Assembly: GCA_044352985.1 (NCBI GenBank)
Contig: JBILCU010000017.1
Span: 1-64,000 of the forward strand
Length of the DNA stretch: 64,000 nt
Direction of reading: 5' to 3'
Source of the DNA: JADJDM01 sp044352985
GTDB taxonomy: Bacteria > Bacteroidota > Bacteroidia > B-17B0 > Aurantibacillaceae
Shown: positions 45,098 through 53,738 of the stretch, in pieces
How positions within the stretch are numbered: position 1 is the first letter of the stretch
How the letters are laid out: each line of letters starts with the position of its first letter
Position numbers and translations under genes: made by a program
The notes under the pieces: generated by a model
Databases searched by the model: none
Told to the model about the DNA's origin: nothing
What the model saw: the letters and a program-made list of their open reading frames with translations, nothing else

Positions 45098-45664
45098 TTA
45101 TTCTCTCTCTACTTCTCCGAAACCTAGTTCTACAGGAGTTTTGCGTCCGAAAATTTTAACTGTTACTTTAATTTTTTTCTTTTCTTCGTTAATTTCCTCA
45201 ATGATTCCATTAAATCCATTGAAAGGTCCGTTAATAACCTTAACACTCTCTCCTACTACATAACTGTAACTCAATGTTCCTTCAGCTTCAGTTAATTCAT
45301 CAACTTTTCCTAATATACGATTTACTTCAGAAACTCTCATTGGAACAGGTTCTCCACCTTTTGTCTCGCCTAAAAAACCAATAACTCCTGTTATATTTTT
45401 TATTATATGAGGAATTTCACCAATTAATGAAGCCTCTATTAATACATATCCTGGATAAAACGATCTTTCCTTAGAGATTTTTTTACCATTTCTGATTTGA
45501 ACTATTTTTTCAGTTGGAATTAATACTTGAGAAACGTAATCTTGCAAGTTTAATCTTGTAATTTCCATCTCAATGTAGTGCTTAACCTTTTTCTCCTGAC
45601 CACTAATAGCTCTCACCACATACCATTTTTTCGCCAAGGTTTCGTTTTTTAAATTCTCTGTCAT
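45098..45664 (-). CDS. nusG: transcription termination/antitermination factor NusG
   Basis: The 188-residue protein has the NGN domain (KWYVVRAISGQEKKVKHYIE, YPGYVLIEASL, ITGVIGFLGE) and a C-terminal KOW domain (GESVKVINGPFNGFNGIIEEIN). It binds RNA polymerase and links transcription to translation and Rho. Standard location between secE and rplK. Confidence 0.98.
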   Translation of the reverse strand: MTENLKNETLAKKWYVVRAISGQEKKVKHYIEMEITRLNLQDYVSQVLIPTEKIVQIRNGKKISKERSFYPGYVLIEASLIGEIPHIIKNITGVIGFLGETKGGEPVPMRVSEVNRILGKVDELTEAEGTLSYSYVVGESVKVINGPFNGFNGIIEEINEEKKKIKVTVKIFGRKTPVELGFGEVERE

Positions 45665-45676
45665 TAATTTGAATTT

Positions 45677-45877
45677 TTATAAACTGTTAAAAAACTGATA
45701 AGCCAATTCCATTACATAATTAAAACCTGTATCCATTAACCAAACTAATAATGCAATGATTACAGAAGCAACCATAACAACAATAGCACTATTTTGAAGC
45801 TCTTGCCATGTTGGCCATGAAGTTTTATGAACTAACTCGTTAGTTGTTTCCTCGAAATATGCTCTAATTTTACTCAT
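45677..45877 (-). CDS. secE: preprotein translocase subunit SecE
   Basis: The ATG at 45877 gives 66 residues opening MSKIRAYFEETTNELVHKTSWPTWQEL, the standard SecE amphipathic segment, followed by one membrane helix (about residues 31-52). The longer frame to 45925 reads into the neighbouring tRNA gene. SecE is an essential part of the SecYEG channel. It is 12 bases before nusG. Confidence 0.95.
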   Translation of the reverse strand: MSKIRAYFEETTNELVHKTSWPTWQELQNSAIVVMVASVIIALLVWLMDTGFNYVMELAYQFFNSL

Positions 45878-45895
45878 TTTAAATTCTTTTATTTG

Positions 45896-45966
45896 CACGG
45901 GTGGAGAGATTCGAACTCCCATCAACGGTTTTGGAGACCGCTATTCTACCCTTGAACTACACCCGT
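45896..45966 (-). tRNA. tRNA-Trp (anticodon CCA)
   Basis: The minus-strand sequence folds as a tRNA: acceptor ACGGGTG with CACCCGT plus discriminator G, D-arm, anticodon stem GCGGT with ACCGT around CTCCAAA (anticodon CCA), and T-loop TTCGAAT between GGGAG and CTCTC-type arms. CCA is not encoded. It lies between tuf and secE. Confidence 0.93.
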
Positions 45967-45971
45967 ATTTT

Positions 45972-46013
45972 AAACAGCAAAAGGCTTCCTGTTAAGAAAG
46001 CCATTTACTGTTT
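45972..46013 (-). terminator. hairpin between tuf and tRNA-Trp
   Basis: On the minus strand GGCTTTC (46002 to 45996) pairs with GGAAGCC (45989 to 45983, one G-U) over a 6-base loop, followed by TTTTG. An outer pair AAACAG with CTGTTT (45972-45977 and 46008-46013) encloses it. It may weaken or end tuf transcription, or be a site where the tRNA precursor is cut. Confidence 0.45.
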
Positions 46014-46023
46014 AAAAAATTGA

Positions 46024-47211
46024 TTATTTTACGATTTCAGTTACCTGACCAGCACCTACAGTTCGGCCACCTTCACGAATAGCAAAACGTAAACCTTTAT
46101 CCATTGCTACAGGAGCAATTAATTTTACTGTAATAGTAACGTTATCTCCAGGCATAACCATTTCACGACCTGCTTCTAATTCAATTTCTCCAGTTACATC
46201 AGTTGTACGAAGATAGAATTGAGGACGGTATTTATTATGGAATGGAGTGTGACGTCCACCTTCTTCTTTTTTCAAGATATACACCTCTGCTTTGAACTCA
46301 GTGTGTGCTTTGATTGAACCAGGTTTTACGATAACCATACCACGACGGATATCTTTTTTATCGATACCACGTAATAATAAACCTACGTTATCTCCAGCCT
46401 CACCGTAATCTAATATTTTACGGAACATCTCTACACCAGTAACAGTAGATGTCAATTTTTCTTCTTGCATACCCATGATATCAACTGTATCACCCGAGTT
46501 GATAACTCCTGTTTCAATACGACCAGTTGCTACAGTACCACGACCAGTAATAGTAAATACATCTTCAACCGGCATTAAGAAAGGTTTTTCTTTTTCACGT
46601 GGAGGAAGAGGAATAAAAGTATCAACAGCTTCCATTAATTCCATAATTTTAGGAACCCAATTAGCATCTTTATTTAATCCACCTAATGCAGATCCACGGA
46701 TAATTGGAGTATTATCACCATCAAATTGATAGAAAGATAATAACTCACGAACTTCCATTTCAACTAAATCTAATAATTCAGCATCTTCAACCATGTCAAC
46801 TTTATTCATAAACACAACGATTTTAGGAACACCAACCTGGCGAGCTAAAAGGATATGTTCACGAGTTTGAGGCATAGGTCCATCAGTTGCAGCAACTACA
46901 AGGATAGCACCATCCATTTGAGCAGCACCAGTAACCATGTTTTTTACGTAATCAGCGTGACCAGGACAGTCAACGTGAGCGTAGTGACGGTTTGCTGTTT
47001 GATACTCTACGTGAGACGTATTAATGGTAATACCACGTTCTTTTTCTTCAGGAGCGTTATCGATTGAAGAGAAATCACGAACTTCAGCTAAACCTTTATC
47101 TGCTAATACAGCAGTGATTGCAGCTGTTAATGTAGTTTTTCCGTGGTCAACGTGACCAATTGTTCCAATGTTAACATGTGGTTTGGAACGGTCGAATTTT
47201 TCTTTTGCCAT
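46024..47211 (-). CDS. tuf: elongation factor Tu
   Basis: The 395-residue EF-Tu has G1 GHVDHGKTT (about residues 19-27), the effector switch I with ERGITINTSHVEYQT, G3 DCPGHADYVKNM, G4 NKVDM and G5 SALGG (here in RGSALGGL). Domains 2 and 3 are complete. It carries aminoacyl-tRNA to the ribosome using GTP. It is preceded by four tRNA genes, in the arrangement of tufB in E. coli. Confidence 0.99.
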   Translation of the reverse strand: MAKEKFDRSKPHVNIGTIGHVDHGKTTLTAAITAVLADKGLAEVRDFSSIDNAPEEKERGITINTSHVEYQTANRHYAHVDCPGHADYVKNMVTGAAQMDGAILVVAATDGPMPQTREHILLARQVGVPKIVVFMNKVDMVEDAELLDLVEMEVRELLSFYQFDGDNTPIIRGSALGGLNKDANWVPKIMELMEAVDTFIPLPPREKEKPFLMPVEDVFTITGRGTVATGRIETGVINSGDTVDIMGMQEEKLTSTVTGVEMFRKILDYGEAGDNVGLLLRGIDKKDIRRGMVIVKPGSIKAHTEFKAEVYILKKEEGGRHTPFHNKYRPQFYLRTTDVTGEIELEAGREMVMPGDNVTITVKLIAPVAMDKGLRFAIREGGRTVGAGQVTEIVK

Positions 47212-47298
47212 AGCTTATTTGTTGTTTTTGTTTGTTATTTATTATCTATTTATTAACCTTAATTCTATTTTTATCTTTAAAAATTCTCAATTTACTAG

Positions 47299-47370
<72 letters not shown>

Positions 47371-47421
47371 TTAAACCGTTATATTTCAATTTTTTAAAGA
47401 ACTAATTTCATTCAGCACAAA

Positions 47422-47441
47422 AAGTCCCACTTTCGGGACTT
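47422..47441 (-). terminator. terminator-like hairpin between tRNA-Gly and tRNA-Thr(GGT)
   Basis: AAGTCCC pairs with GGGACTT on the minus strand over GAAAGT, followed by TTT and more T. It lies inside the tRNA cluster, so transcription of the downstream tRNA-Thr and tuf either reads through or starts after it. I saw no clear promoter between. Confidence 0.6.
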
Positions 47442-47538
47442 AAAAGAGGATTAAATTACCCTCTAAAAATTGTATTTTCCAACAACACCAAAATATTTTT
47501 TTTCTTTTCTAAAAACCCTTCTAAAAAAGAAATCAGTG

Positions 47539-47611
47539 AGCGGAAGACGGGTCTCGAACCCGCAACCTCCAGCTTGGAAGGCTGGAGCTCTACCAATTGA
47601 GCTACTTCCGC
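47539..47611 (-). tRNA. tRNA-Gly (anticodon TCC)
   Basis: Acceptor GCGGAAG pairs with CTTCCGC. The anticodon stem CCAGC with GCTGG has loop CTTCCAA (anticodon TCC), and the T-arm has TTCGAGA between GCGGG and CCCGT. CCA is not encoded. Confidence 0.94.
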
Positions 47612-47646
47612 TTATTTTTTGTAATAAATTACAAAAAAAAGCAATG

Positions 47647-47727
47647 TGGGGAGAGAAGGATTCGAACCTTCGAAGCTTTCGCAACGGATTTACAGTCCGT
47701 CCCATTTGGCCACTCTGGTATCTCCCC
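47647..47727 (-). tRNA. tRNA-Tyr (anticodon GTA)
   Basis: Acceptor GGGGAGA pairs with TCTCCCC (discriminator A followed by CA). The anticodon loop is CTGTAAA (anticodon GTA). A long variable arm (GCGAAAGC-type) is present, as usual for bacterial tRNA-Tyr, and the T-loop is TTCGAAT. Length 81 bases. Confidence 0.94.
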
Positions 47728-47740
47728 GGCCAAAAAAAAG

Positions 47741-47813
47741 AGCCGAAGAAGGGACTCGAACCCCCGACCAGCTGATTACAAATCAGCTGCTCTACCAGCT
47801 GAGCTACTTCGGC
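47741..47813 (-). tRNA. tRNA-Thr (anticodon TGT)
   Basis: Acceptor GCCGAAG pairs with CTTCGGC. The anticodon stem GCTGA with TCAGC holds TTTGTAA (anticodon TGT), and the T-loop is TTCGAGT. It is the first gene of the tRNA cluster. CCA is not encoded. Confidence 0.94.
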
Positions 47814-47860
47814 TTTTAATTTTATACAATTTTAAAGAACGAATTCAAAAAATTGGAGTG

Positions 47861-47893
47861 CAAAGGTATTAAAAGATTTTAATCTGCAACAAA
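47861..47893 (-). promoter_or_regulatory. Bacteroidota-type promoter of the tRNA cluster
   Basis: On the minus strand TTTG (47893-47890) is followed after 21 bases by TACCTTTG (47868-47861), a perfect TAnnTTTG. The transcript would start near 47855, about 40 bases before the mature 5' end of tRNA-Thr(TGT). Confidence 0.65.
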
Positions 47894-47974
47894 AAAAAAC
47901 ATAACATTTTGTGTTTTTTTTTAATCTTACCATAACTGACTGTATTTCAAATAAATTATTATTTAAAAAAAACA

Positions 47975-48403
47975 TTAATTATTAATGTGATCAAAAAAAA
48001 TCAACATCTCATCTTCTTTTTGTCTCATTATTTTTTTTTCATTAATTGATTTGTCTTTAAAACCACACAAATGTAAAATACCATGAATTAAAACTCTGTT
48101 TAATTCATTTTCAAATGGCGCTTTTTCTTTTTGTGCATTTTCAACTACTCGCTCAATACTGATATAAATTTCACCATTTATCGTGTTTTTTTCACAATAG
48201 TCGAATGTAATGATATCAGTATAAGTATTATGACTCAAAAACTGTTGATTGATTTTTAACAACTCTTCATCATTAGAAAAAGTAAAATAAATTTTACCAG
48301 TTTTAAATCCTTGTTTTTCGATTACATTTTTTATCCAAAGTTTAATTTTTGATCGGTTTTTAAACTTAAAATCCGTAGTGGTTTGATTGAAGTGTATGGC
48401 CAT
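47975..48403 (-). CDS. ybeY: rRNA maturation RNase YbeY
   Basis: The 142-residue protein has the UPF0054 signature as HGILHLCGFKDKS, so the first two metal His are present and the canonical third His (HGxLHLxGxDH) is Lys-Asp-Lys here. This variant is, as I recall, usual in Bacteroidota. Opening MAIHFNQTTTDFKFKNRSKIKLWI and YTDIITFDY fit the family. It is a metal-dependent RNase for 16S rRNA 3'-end maturation and ribosome quality control. A terminator-like hairpin ends only 5 bases before the ATG. Confidence 0.9.
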   Translation of the reverse strand: MAIHFNQTTTDFKFKNRSKIKLWIKNVIEKQGFKTGKIYFTFSNDEELLKINQQFLSHNTYTDIITFDYCEKNTINGEIYISIERVVENAQKEKAPFENELNRVLIHGILHLCGFKDKSINEKKIMRQKEDEMLIFFDHINN

Positions 48404-48408
48404 AAAAA

Positions 48409-48427
48409 AGTCCCGCTTTGCGGGACT
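48409..48427 (-). terminator. terminator-like hairpin directly upstream of the ybeY start
   Basis: AGTCCCGC pairs with GCGGGACT over a 3-base loop, followed on the minus strand by TTTTTT and then the ybeY ATG (48403). It lies 31 bases past the stop of the RsbW-like gene. It could end that transcript or control ybeY; there is no room for a ybeY promoter between it and the start codon. Confidence 0.7.
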
Positions 48428-48458
48428 AAATTAAGTAAATAATAAGAAATTAGCTATA

Positions 48459-48869
48459 TTAGTTAAGGTTAAAGCGAAGCACCACTGTTTTTCCACCATC
48501 TTCAAACTCAACCTGATCAGCCAAATGCTGCATCAAAAAAATTCCCCTTCCGCTATCTTTCTCCAAGTTTTCTAGTGCAGTTGGGTCTGGTAAAGTTGTG
48601 TAATCAAAACCGGGACCTTCATCCTGAATAACAAATGAAATATCAGTTGGTGAAGAACGAAATGCAATGTTAAATTCTTTTTCAGGATTTCCTTGATTTC
48701 CATGCACAATGGCATTGTTAACAGCTTCTGTTACAGAAACTACAATATTTCCATATTTTTCTTCATTAATGTTATAAAGCTCACAAACATCCTCAACCAT
48801 TCGTTCAACCAACATTAAATTTTGTGAGGTGGAAGATAATTTTAGTTTTTTATTCGGTGCAATAATCAT
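48459..48869 (-). CDS. RsbW-like ATP-binding protein (anti-sigma factor type)
   Basis: The 136-residue protein is a single GHKL ATPase domain: N-box EAVNNAIVHGN (about residues 48-58), G1 DEGPGFD (about 96-102) and G2 GRGIFLMQHLADQV (about 116-129). It is the size of RsbW/SpoIIAB-type serine kinases that bind sigma factors or anti-anti-sigma proteins. No partner STAS protein is nearby. Its start overlaps the end of the DUF4175 gene by four bases, so they are translationally coupled. The target is unknown. Confidence 0.87.
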   Translation of the reverse strand: MIIAPNKKLKLSSTSQNLMLVERMVEDVCELYNINEEKYGNIVVSVTEAVNNAIVHGNQGNPEKEFNIAFRSSPTDISFVIQDEGPGFDYTTLPDPTALENLEKDSGRGIFLMQHLADQVEFEDGGKTVVLRFNLN

Positions 48870-51800
48870 TTTGTATTTAAAGTATTACTAAAGTTATTTA
48901 AATATATATTTACCTTTTGTTTATAATAAGGGTTTAGAGAAGCCGGAACTGTTTTTAGCAATTCCAATTCTTGCTCTTTTAATCGTTTATACTCTAAAAA
49001 AAGATTTTGGTTACTAAAATTTTCATTTTTTGATTCATTTGATTGTCTTTTTTCGTCCATTTCCCTCTCCCGCTCGGCTTTTTCGTGTTCTAAAAGTTTT
49101 GTTAAAATTTCTTGCTGACGCTTAATTGTTTCCTGTGTAATCATTTTATTCACCAAATCGGTTTCCGTTTCTTCCATTTTTTTGGCCAAATCACCTCCCG
49201 GCTCATTTCCTTCTTTTTTCTGAATTCCTTTCATGGCTTCCTGAATGGCTCTTCGAATGGCTTCTTGCTGTGCTGCCATTTTTGCAAACTGCTCGCTATT
49301 TCCTCCTGGCATCATTCCTCCATTCCCGGTTTTTCCTCCTGGTTTGTTGCCTTTTTGTTCTCCCGGTTTTTTACCATTCGGATTTTTGCCTTGTTCTTCA
49401 AGCATTTTTTTCATCTGTTCCAATTGTTTATTCAAGGATTGTTGCATTTCTCGAATATTGGATGTGCCTGGTTTTCCTTGTTTGCCACCTGGTTTTTTGC
49501 AAGAACCACTTCCTGGTTTAGATTGCTGTTGTTTTTGTGCCTGCATTTGCATTTGCTCAAGCGATTCATTTAGCAACAAAGCAAGGTTATTAATCGAAGT
49601 CATTGCATTTTGTTCTCTCACCAATGCTTCACCGGTTTGTCTTTCGGCAAGAGCTGCAATGGCTTTTTTCATATTCATTTGAATGGCTGATATTTCACGG
49701 TTGATGGAGGCAGAAACCATAGGATTTCTTTTGCTTAAAGCCAATAAAGAATCTTCAATCATTTTTGAATCGTCCTGCAATTTCTTTTGTTGCTGGGCAA
49801 TTTTATTGTATTGAGGATCGTTAGTTTTTATCTTCTGCGATTTTTTGATCAATTCTTCTTCTTCAAACGAAACATGCATTAAATTTTCCATCACTTGCCT
49901 AAGTGATTGTATATCTTCTGAATTCTGATCCTGCTCCATTTGCTCCATTGCATTTTCCATTTTCTCGCTCATGCTTTTCATTTGTTTTGCTGCATTTTTC
50001 TGAGACTTGGAAGCATTTTTTTTGTTGTTCTGTTTCAATTGGTCACTAGCATTTTGCTGTTCCTTATCTACATTTTGTTCTTCCTCTTTCATATCCGGAA
50101 TCATCATCGGATTTTCGAGTTCTTTATTAAGTTCATTTAATTCTTTTGCATCCTCTTTAACCTGATCAAATAACTTATTCAATTCTTCTTGTTTTGTATT
50201 CAGTTCTTTTGAATCGGAGTTTTTATTATCAGATTGATTAGAAAGTTCGTCTTGTTTTTTTGAAAGCTCATCTAATTTTTGGGCTAAATTTTCCATTTTT
50301 TGCTGGGCTTCCATTTCCTTAAATTGTTCTAAGGTTCTGTCCAATTCTTTTTGAATGTCTTTGTTTGAAAGATCCATTTTTTCTAAGGTTTCCTGCACTT
50401 TATTCTTATCCATTTTCTCCATTAATTTCTGCAACTCTTCAAATAGTTTTTTCATCTCCGGAGTCATTATGTTTTCAAACAATTGTTCTAATTGCTGTTG
50501 CTTTTCAAGAATAGATTCATCAGGTTGCTGAAAACGATTTTGGTTCTGCTGATTGATGTCGTTTTGTTGTTGAATTTGCTGAATCTGTTCTTCCAGATTT
50601 TTTTGTTTATCTATTAAATTCTCCAACTTTTTTTTCTCTTCCCAACCCAATTGTTTTTTCTCTAATACATTTCTATTCAAGTCTGTAATTTGTTTTTGTA
50701 AGTCTTTCGCTTTTTTAATGCTTTCGTCTAAATCATTTTTAATATCTTTATTTTTTTCAGAAAGTTGGTTTTCCATTTCCTCCAAAGTAGGCGCTTTAAA
50801 AGTGAGCAATTGAGATTTTGCCGATTTTGGTCCGTGCACTCCATCGTTATCAAACACTTCAAAATAATAATCAATTCTGTCGCCCGGTTTTAATTGTAAT
50901 TTTTGAAAATCACTCGCAAATACAACGCTTTGCGAACTTGCATTTTTCTGAATAGATAATAATTCATTAGTTGATTTCACAGTAAGTTTTCCGCTCGAAT
51001 CTTTTGAAGAAATGGTAGTAATAAACTGAAAACGATTAAAACCGTAATCATCTTTTATGTTTCCTGAAAAATAACTTATGCCTTCTCTTAATGAATCTTT
51101 TGTTTCGGACATCATAATTTCAGGATAAGCATCTTTTATAACCTGAATGGAATAATTTACAGAATCAATCCCTTTAGCAAATTGGTTACCAGCCACTATG
51201 GCGTAATTGCTCGATTGAAGAAATAATCTGCTCAATGTAAATTCATTTTCTCTAACAGGTGAAATTCTCATATTGGTATCATCAAACAACAATTGCAATT
51301 CGTTGGCATTTTTTGTGCGAAGTTTCCAGGTAATTTTTGTTCCTTCGGGCACAACCAAATCACCTGTATTAGCAATAGTTTCATCGCTTCTGTTTAAGTA
51401 AGCCGGATAATCCAACATGCACGAAAAATCGGATAAACTTGGTTTAGGTAGCACATTGAGTAAATACGAGTTTGAAGTGAACCCAGCTCCATTCAAACTA
51501 AATGGAATGGATGACTGAACATTTTTAAAGGTGTATGAAAAAGTAGAATTGCTTTCTTTTTTTAATTGGTATTCCGCTTGGTTAATTGTGATGAAAAGTT
51601 CATTCGGAAATTCGTCTCCACTCAACTCAACTTGCAAATCAAAATCCTTTTGCTGAAAACAATCTAAATTTTTGTTTTTGATAGTGAAACGAAAAGGAGC
51701 TTGTTTCTCGAACGTACTAGTGTGATTAATGATTCGTTCGGAACCAATACTTAAAATTTTTGGTGCCACAATTGAGATAATCAAAAGTAGGAATAATGGA

Positions 51801-52279
51801 ATGAGCGCATACTTTAAGTAGCGAATATTCTCCTTAAAATCAATGGCTGAAGTAAAAGCTAGCGGTTTTAATTCAATTATTTTTTGTTGAATGCCTGCTT
51901 GTAAAAGTTCTTGTGAATAAACATCTGATTTGTTTTGTTGAAGTTGAAGTACATTCAATAATTTATCCTGAACACTACCGAAATGCTTACCAATTATTGT
52001 TGCTGCTTCTTCATGGGAAATTACTTTACCTAATTTGTTAAGTTTTAAAAGCGGCAGAACAATAAAATTAAAAACCACATAAAAACCACTTAGTAAAAAG
52101 GTATAAAATAAAACAGTTCTTATTTCTATTCCAAATTCACCAAAATACTCGGCTGTGATTACGAACAAAAAAAGTAAAACTAATATACCTGAGGAATAAA
52201 TAACTCCTTTCAGCAGTTGGTTTTTGTAAAACTTTCTGATGAATTCATCTAACTTATTAATAATGATCTTTTGCTCCAC
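48866..52279 (-). CDS. DUF4175 family protein, very long coiled-coil membrane protein
   Basis: The 1137-residue protein has three membrane helices near its N-terminus (about residues 24-45, 57-78 and 153-173), a beta-rich region with Ig-like strands (about 190-500), and then a long run of charged and Gln-rich heptad sequence (about 510-950) with repeated Lys/Gln/Glu/Met-rich helices. A Gly/Lys/Pro-rich stretch (KKPGGKQGKPG, PNGKKPGEQKGNKPGG) follows near residues 935-1000. DUF4175 is a Bacteroidota/Proteobacteria family without known biochemical function. The layout suggests an inner-membrane protein with a large extended domain, possibly periplasmic. It is upstream of the RsbW-like gene in the same operon. 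Confidence 0.82.
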   Translation of the reverse strand: MEQKIIINKLDEFIRKFYKNQLLKGVIYSSGILVLLFLFVITAEYFGEFGIEIRTVLFYTFLLSGFYVVFNFIVLPLLKLNKLGKVISHEEAATIIGKHFGSVQDKLLNVLQLQQNKSDVYSQELLQAGIQQKIIELKPLAFTSAIDFKENIRYLKYALIPLFLLLIISIVAPKILSIGSERIINHTSTFEKQAPFRFTIKNKNLDCFQQKDFDLQVELSGDEFPNELFITINQAEYQLKKESNSTFSYTFKNVQSSIPFSLNGAGFTSNSYLLNVLPKPSLSDFSCMLDYPAYLNRSDETIANTGDLVVPEGTKITWKLRTKNANELQLLFDDTNMRISPVRENEFTLSRLFLQSSNYAIVAGNQFAKGIDSVNYSIQVIKDAYPEIMMSETKDSLREGISYFSGNIKDDYGFNRFQFITTISSKDSSGKLTVKSTNELLSIQKNASSQSVVFASDFQKLQLKPGDRIDYYFEVFDNDGVHGPKSAKSQLLTFKAPTLEEMENQLSEKNKDIKNDLDESIKKAKDLQKQITDLNRNVLEKKQLGWEEKKKLENLIDKQKNLEEQIQQIQQQNDINQQNQNRFQQPDESILEKQQQLEQLFENIMTPEMKKLFEELQKLMEKMDKNKVQETLEKMDLSNKDIQKELDRTLEQFKEMEAQQKMENLAQKLDELSKKQDELSNQSDNKNSDSKELNTKQEELNKLFDQVKEDAKELNELNKELENPMMIPDMKEEEQNVDKEQQNASDQLKQNNKKNASKSQKNAAKQMKSMSEKMENAMEQMEQDQNSEDIQSLRQVMENLMHVSFEEEELIKKSQKIKTNDPQYNKIAQQQKKLQDDSKMIEDSLLALSKRNPMVSASINREISAIQMNMKKAIAALAERQTGEALVREQNAMTSINNLALLLNESLEQMQMQAQKQQQSKPGSGSCKKPGGKQGKPGTSNIREMQQSLNKQLEQMKKMLEEQGKNPNGKKPGEQKGNKPGGKTGNGGMMPGGNSEQFAKMAAQQEAIRRAIQEAMKGIQKKEGNEPGGDLAKKMEETETDLVNKMITQETIKRQQEILTKLLEHEKAEREREMDEKRQSNESKNENFSNQNLFLEYKRLKEQELELLKTVPASLNPYYKQKVNIYLNNFSNTLNTK

Positions 52280-52371
52280 TAATCAAATTTAATCCGAAGG
52301 TTAAATTTAGTCAAAATACTGCAGCTTTAATTATCTAAAAATTAAAATTTCATAAATTCTACCATTTAAAC

Positions 52372-53427
52372 TCATTTAACAGGTCTTCTATACGATACAA
52401 CCTGGCTTTTTGGAAAAGGTTTAAGACAAACAGATCCATCCTGATTTCCCCCATAAGCATAAATCAAATGATTTAATTTATCTTCTCTAACATAAAAGGC
52501 TACATGTCCCTGCCAACCATTTTTTTTCCCTCTCCAAAAAACAACTACATCACCAGGTAAAGGATTTTTTATTTCTATACCGGTTTTTAACCAATCCTTT
52601 GCCAATAACGAATGGGAATAGTTATATCCATTTTTCTTTAAGCAATAATTTACAAATGCAGCGCACCAACTTATGTCATCGTCGTGAATACACTTAAAAC
52701 CAATATCATGAAAAAACTCAATAATCTGAGGATTATTTTTTTTATTCGGATAACGGCTCACGCAATTATACTGAAATGCAGTTTTAAGCACTATTTTTTG
52801 ATCAATAGTTAATTTGGCATCACACATTTTTTCAATTGTATCTGCAAGATAAATTGTTTCTATTTTTTCTTTTACATAAATCAATTGATTGTTTGTTTTT
52901 ACATCATTAATTTTATTCACCAATACAGAATCCTTAATCTTTTTTTGAATTTGATTTCGGTTAAATTCTTCTAATTTATAAACCTTGTAAATTTCAGCTG
53001 TGTCACCATAAATTGCAATCAATGTTTCTAAGCGTTTAATTGATTTATTTGGAAATTTCTTGATTTCTTCCTCAGAAAACTCAATCGCTTTATCTTTAAT
53101 TTTAGATAAAACCGACGAATCAGCAGAAGTTAAAGTCAATACATGATCATCTCTTTTTAATCTAGATATTTTTAAATAATTCAAAACACGATCTAAAACA
53201 GTAAGCTTCAATTGTTGTTCCTGAATTTTAAATAAGCTCAATGCATAACAATAGCTAATTAATGGCGAGGTGTTTTGACCTTGTAAATTATTTTTAGCAA
53301 TTAAAAAACTACGCTGGTATTTTCCTTTTTGGTAATTATTTTTTACCCTAAATTCATTAATTGTAAGATCTTTTGCAATTAGCAAACTATATAAAAAAAA
53401 CACCATTATTGTTACCCCTAATCTCAT
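52372..53427 (-). CDS. secreted protein with TIGR02594-type NlpC/CHAP-like amidase domain
   Basis: From the ATG at 53427 the protein opens with a signal peptide (MRLGVTIMVFFLYSLLIA); another ATG at 53457 adds 10 residues. The N-terminal about 200 residues are Lys-rich and helical with no domain I can name. The last 130 residues (from about NCVSRYPN) are a cysteine amidase: WCAAFVNYCLKKNG carries the catalytic Cys, LAKDWLKTG and PGDVVVFWRG follow, and GHVAFYV supplies the His, as in TIGR02594 proteins. The likely substrate is a peptidoglycan peptide. It is read divergently from the DPP III gene. The 53458-53738 gap between them holds no gene. Confidence 0.85.
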   Translation of the reverse strand: MRLGVTIMVFFLYSLLIAKDLTINEFRVKNNYQKGKYQRSFLIAKNNLQGQNTSPLISYCYALSLFKIQEQQLKLTVLDRVLNYLKISRLKRDDHVLTLTSADSSVLSKIKDKAIEFSEEEIKKFPNKSIKRLETLIAIYGDTAEIYKVYKLEEFNRNQIQKKIKDSVLVNKINDVKTNNQLIYVKEKIETIYLADTIEKMCDAKLTIDQKIVLKTAFQYNCVSRYPNKKNNPQIIEFFHDIGFKCIHDDDISWCAAFVNYCLKKNGYNYSHSLLAKDWLKTGIEIKNPLPGDVVVFWRGKKNGWQGHVAFYVREDKLNHLIYAYGGNQDGSVCLKPFPKSQVVSYRRPVK

Positions 53428-53697
53428 ATGTATAATTCTAAAATGTTGGAAATTCAATTCATAATTAAACAGCTTAAGTTTAATTAAACAGTATTAACAG
53501 GACTTCTTAAAAAACATATATAATACAATTGCTTATCTTACTTTTATAACGCAATTCCTTTAAAAGAATTACAATGAAAATTTAGATTATCTAATTTTAT
53601 TTTATGGAATAAAATTTTAGGCTACCATTTTAAAGTTCAATTAGTGTTGATGATAACTTAAATCGTAGATTCGTTTTTAAAATCAAATCAAATACTT

Positions 53698-53705
53698 TAT
53701 TTTTG
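53698..53705 (+). promoter_or_regulatory. possible -7 box for the DPP III gene
   Basis: TATTTTTG is a perfect TAnnTTTG 33 bases before the ATG at 53739. The matching -33 position (near 53674) has TTTTT, not TTTG, so support is partial. Confidence 0.35.
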
Positions 53706-53738
53706 ATTTCCTTAAAATTGTACTATTAAAAAAACTAT

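Noticed and set aside
49112..50140. Plus-strand frames opposite the DUF4175 coiled coil
   Set aside because: They reflect the Lys/Gln/Glu repeats of the opposite strand (Phe/Leu/Ser-rich) and do not resemble proteins.
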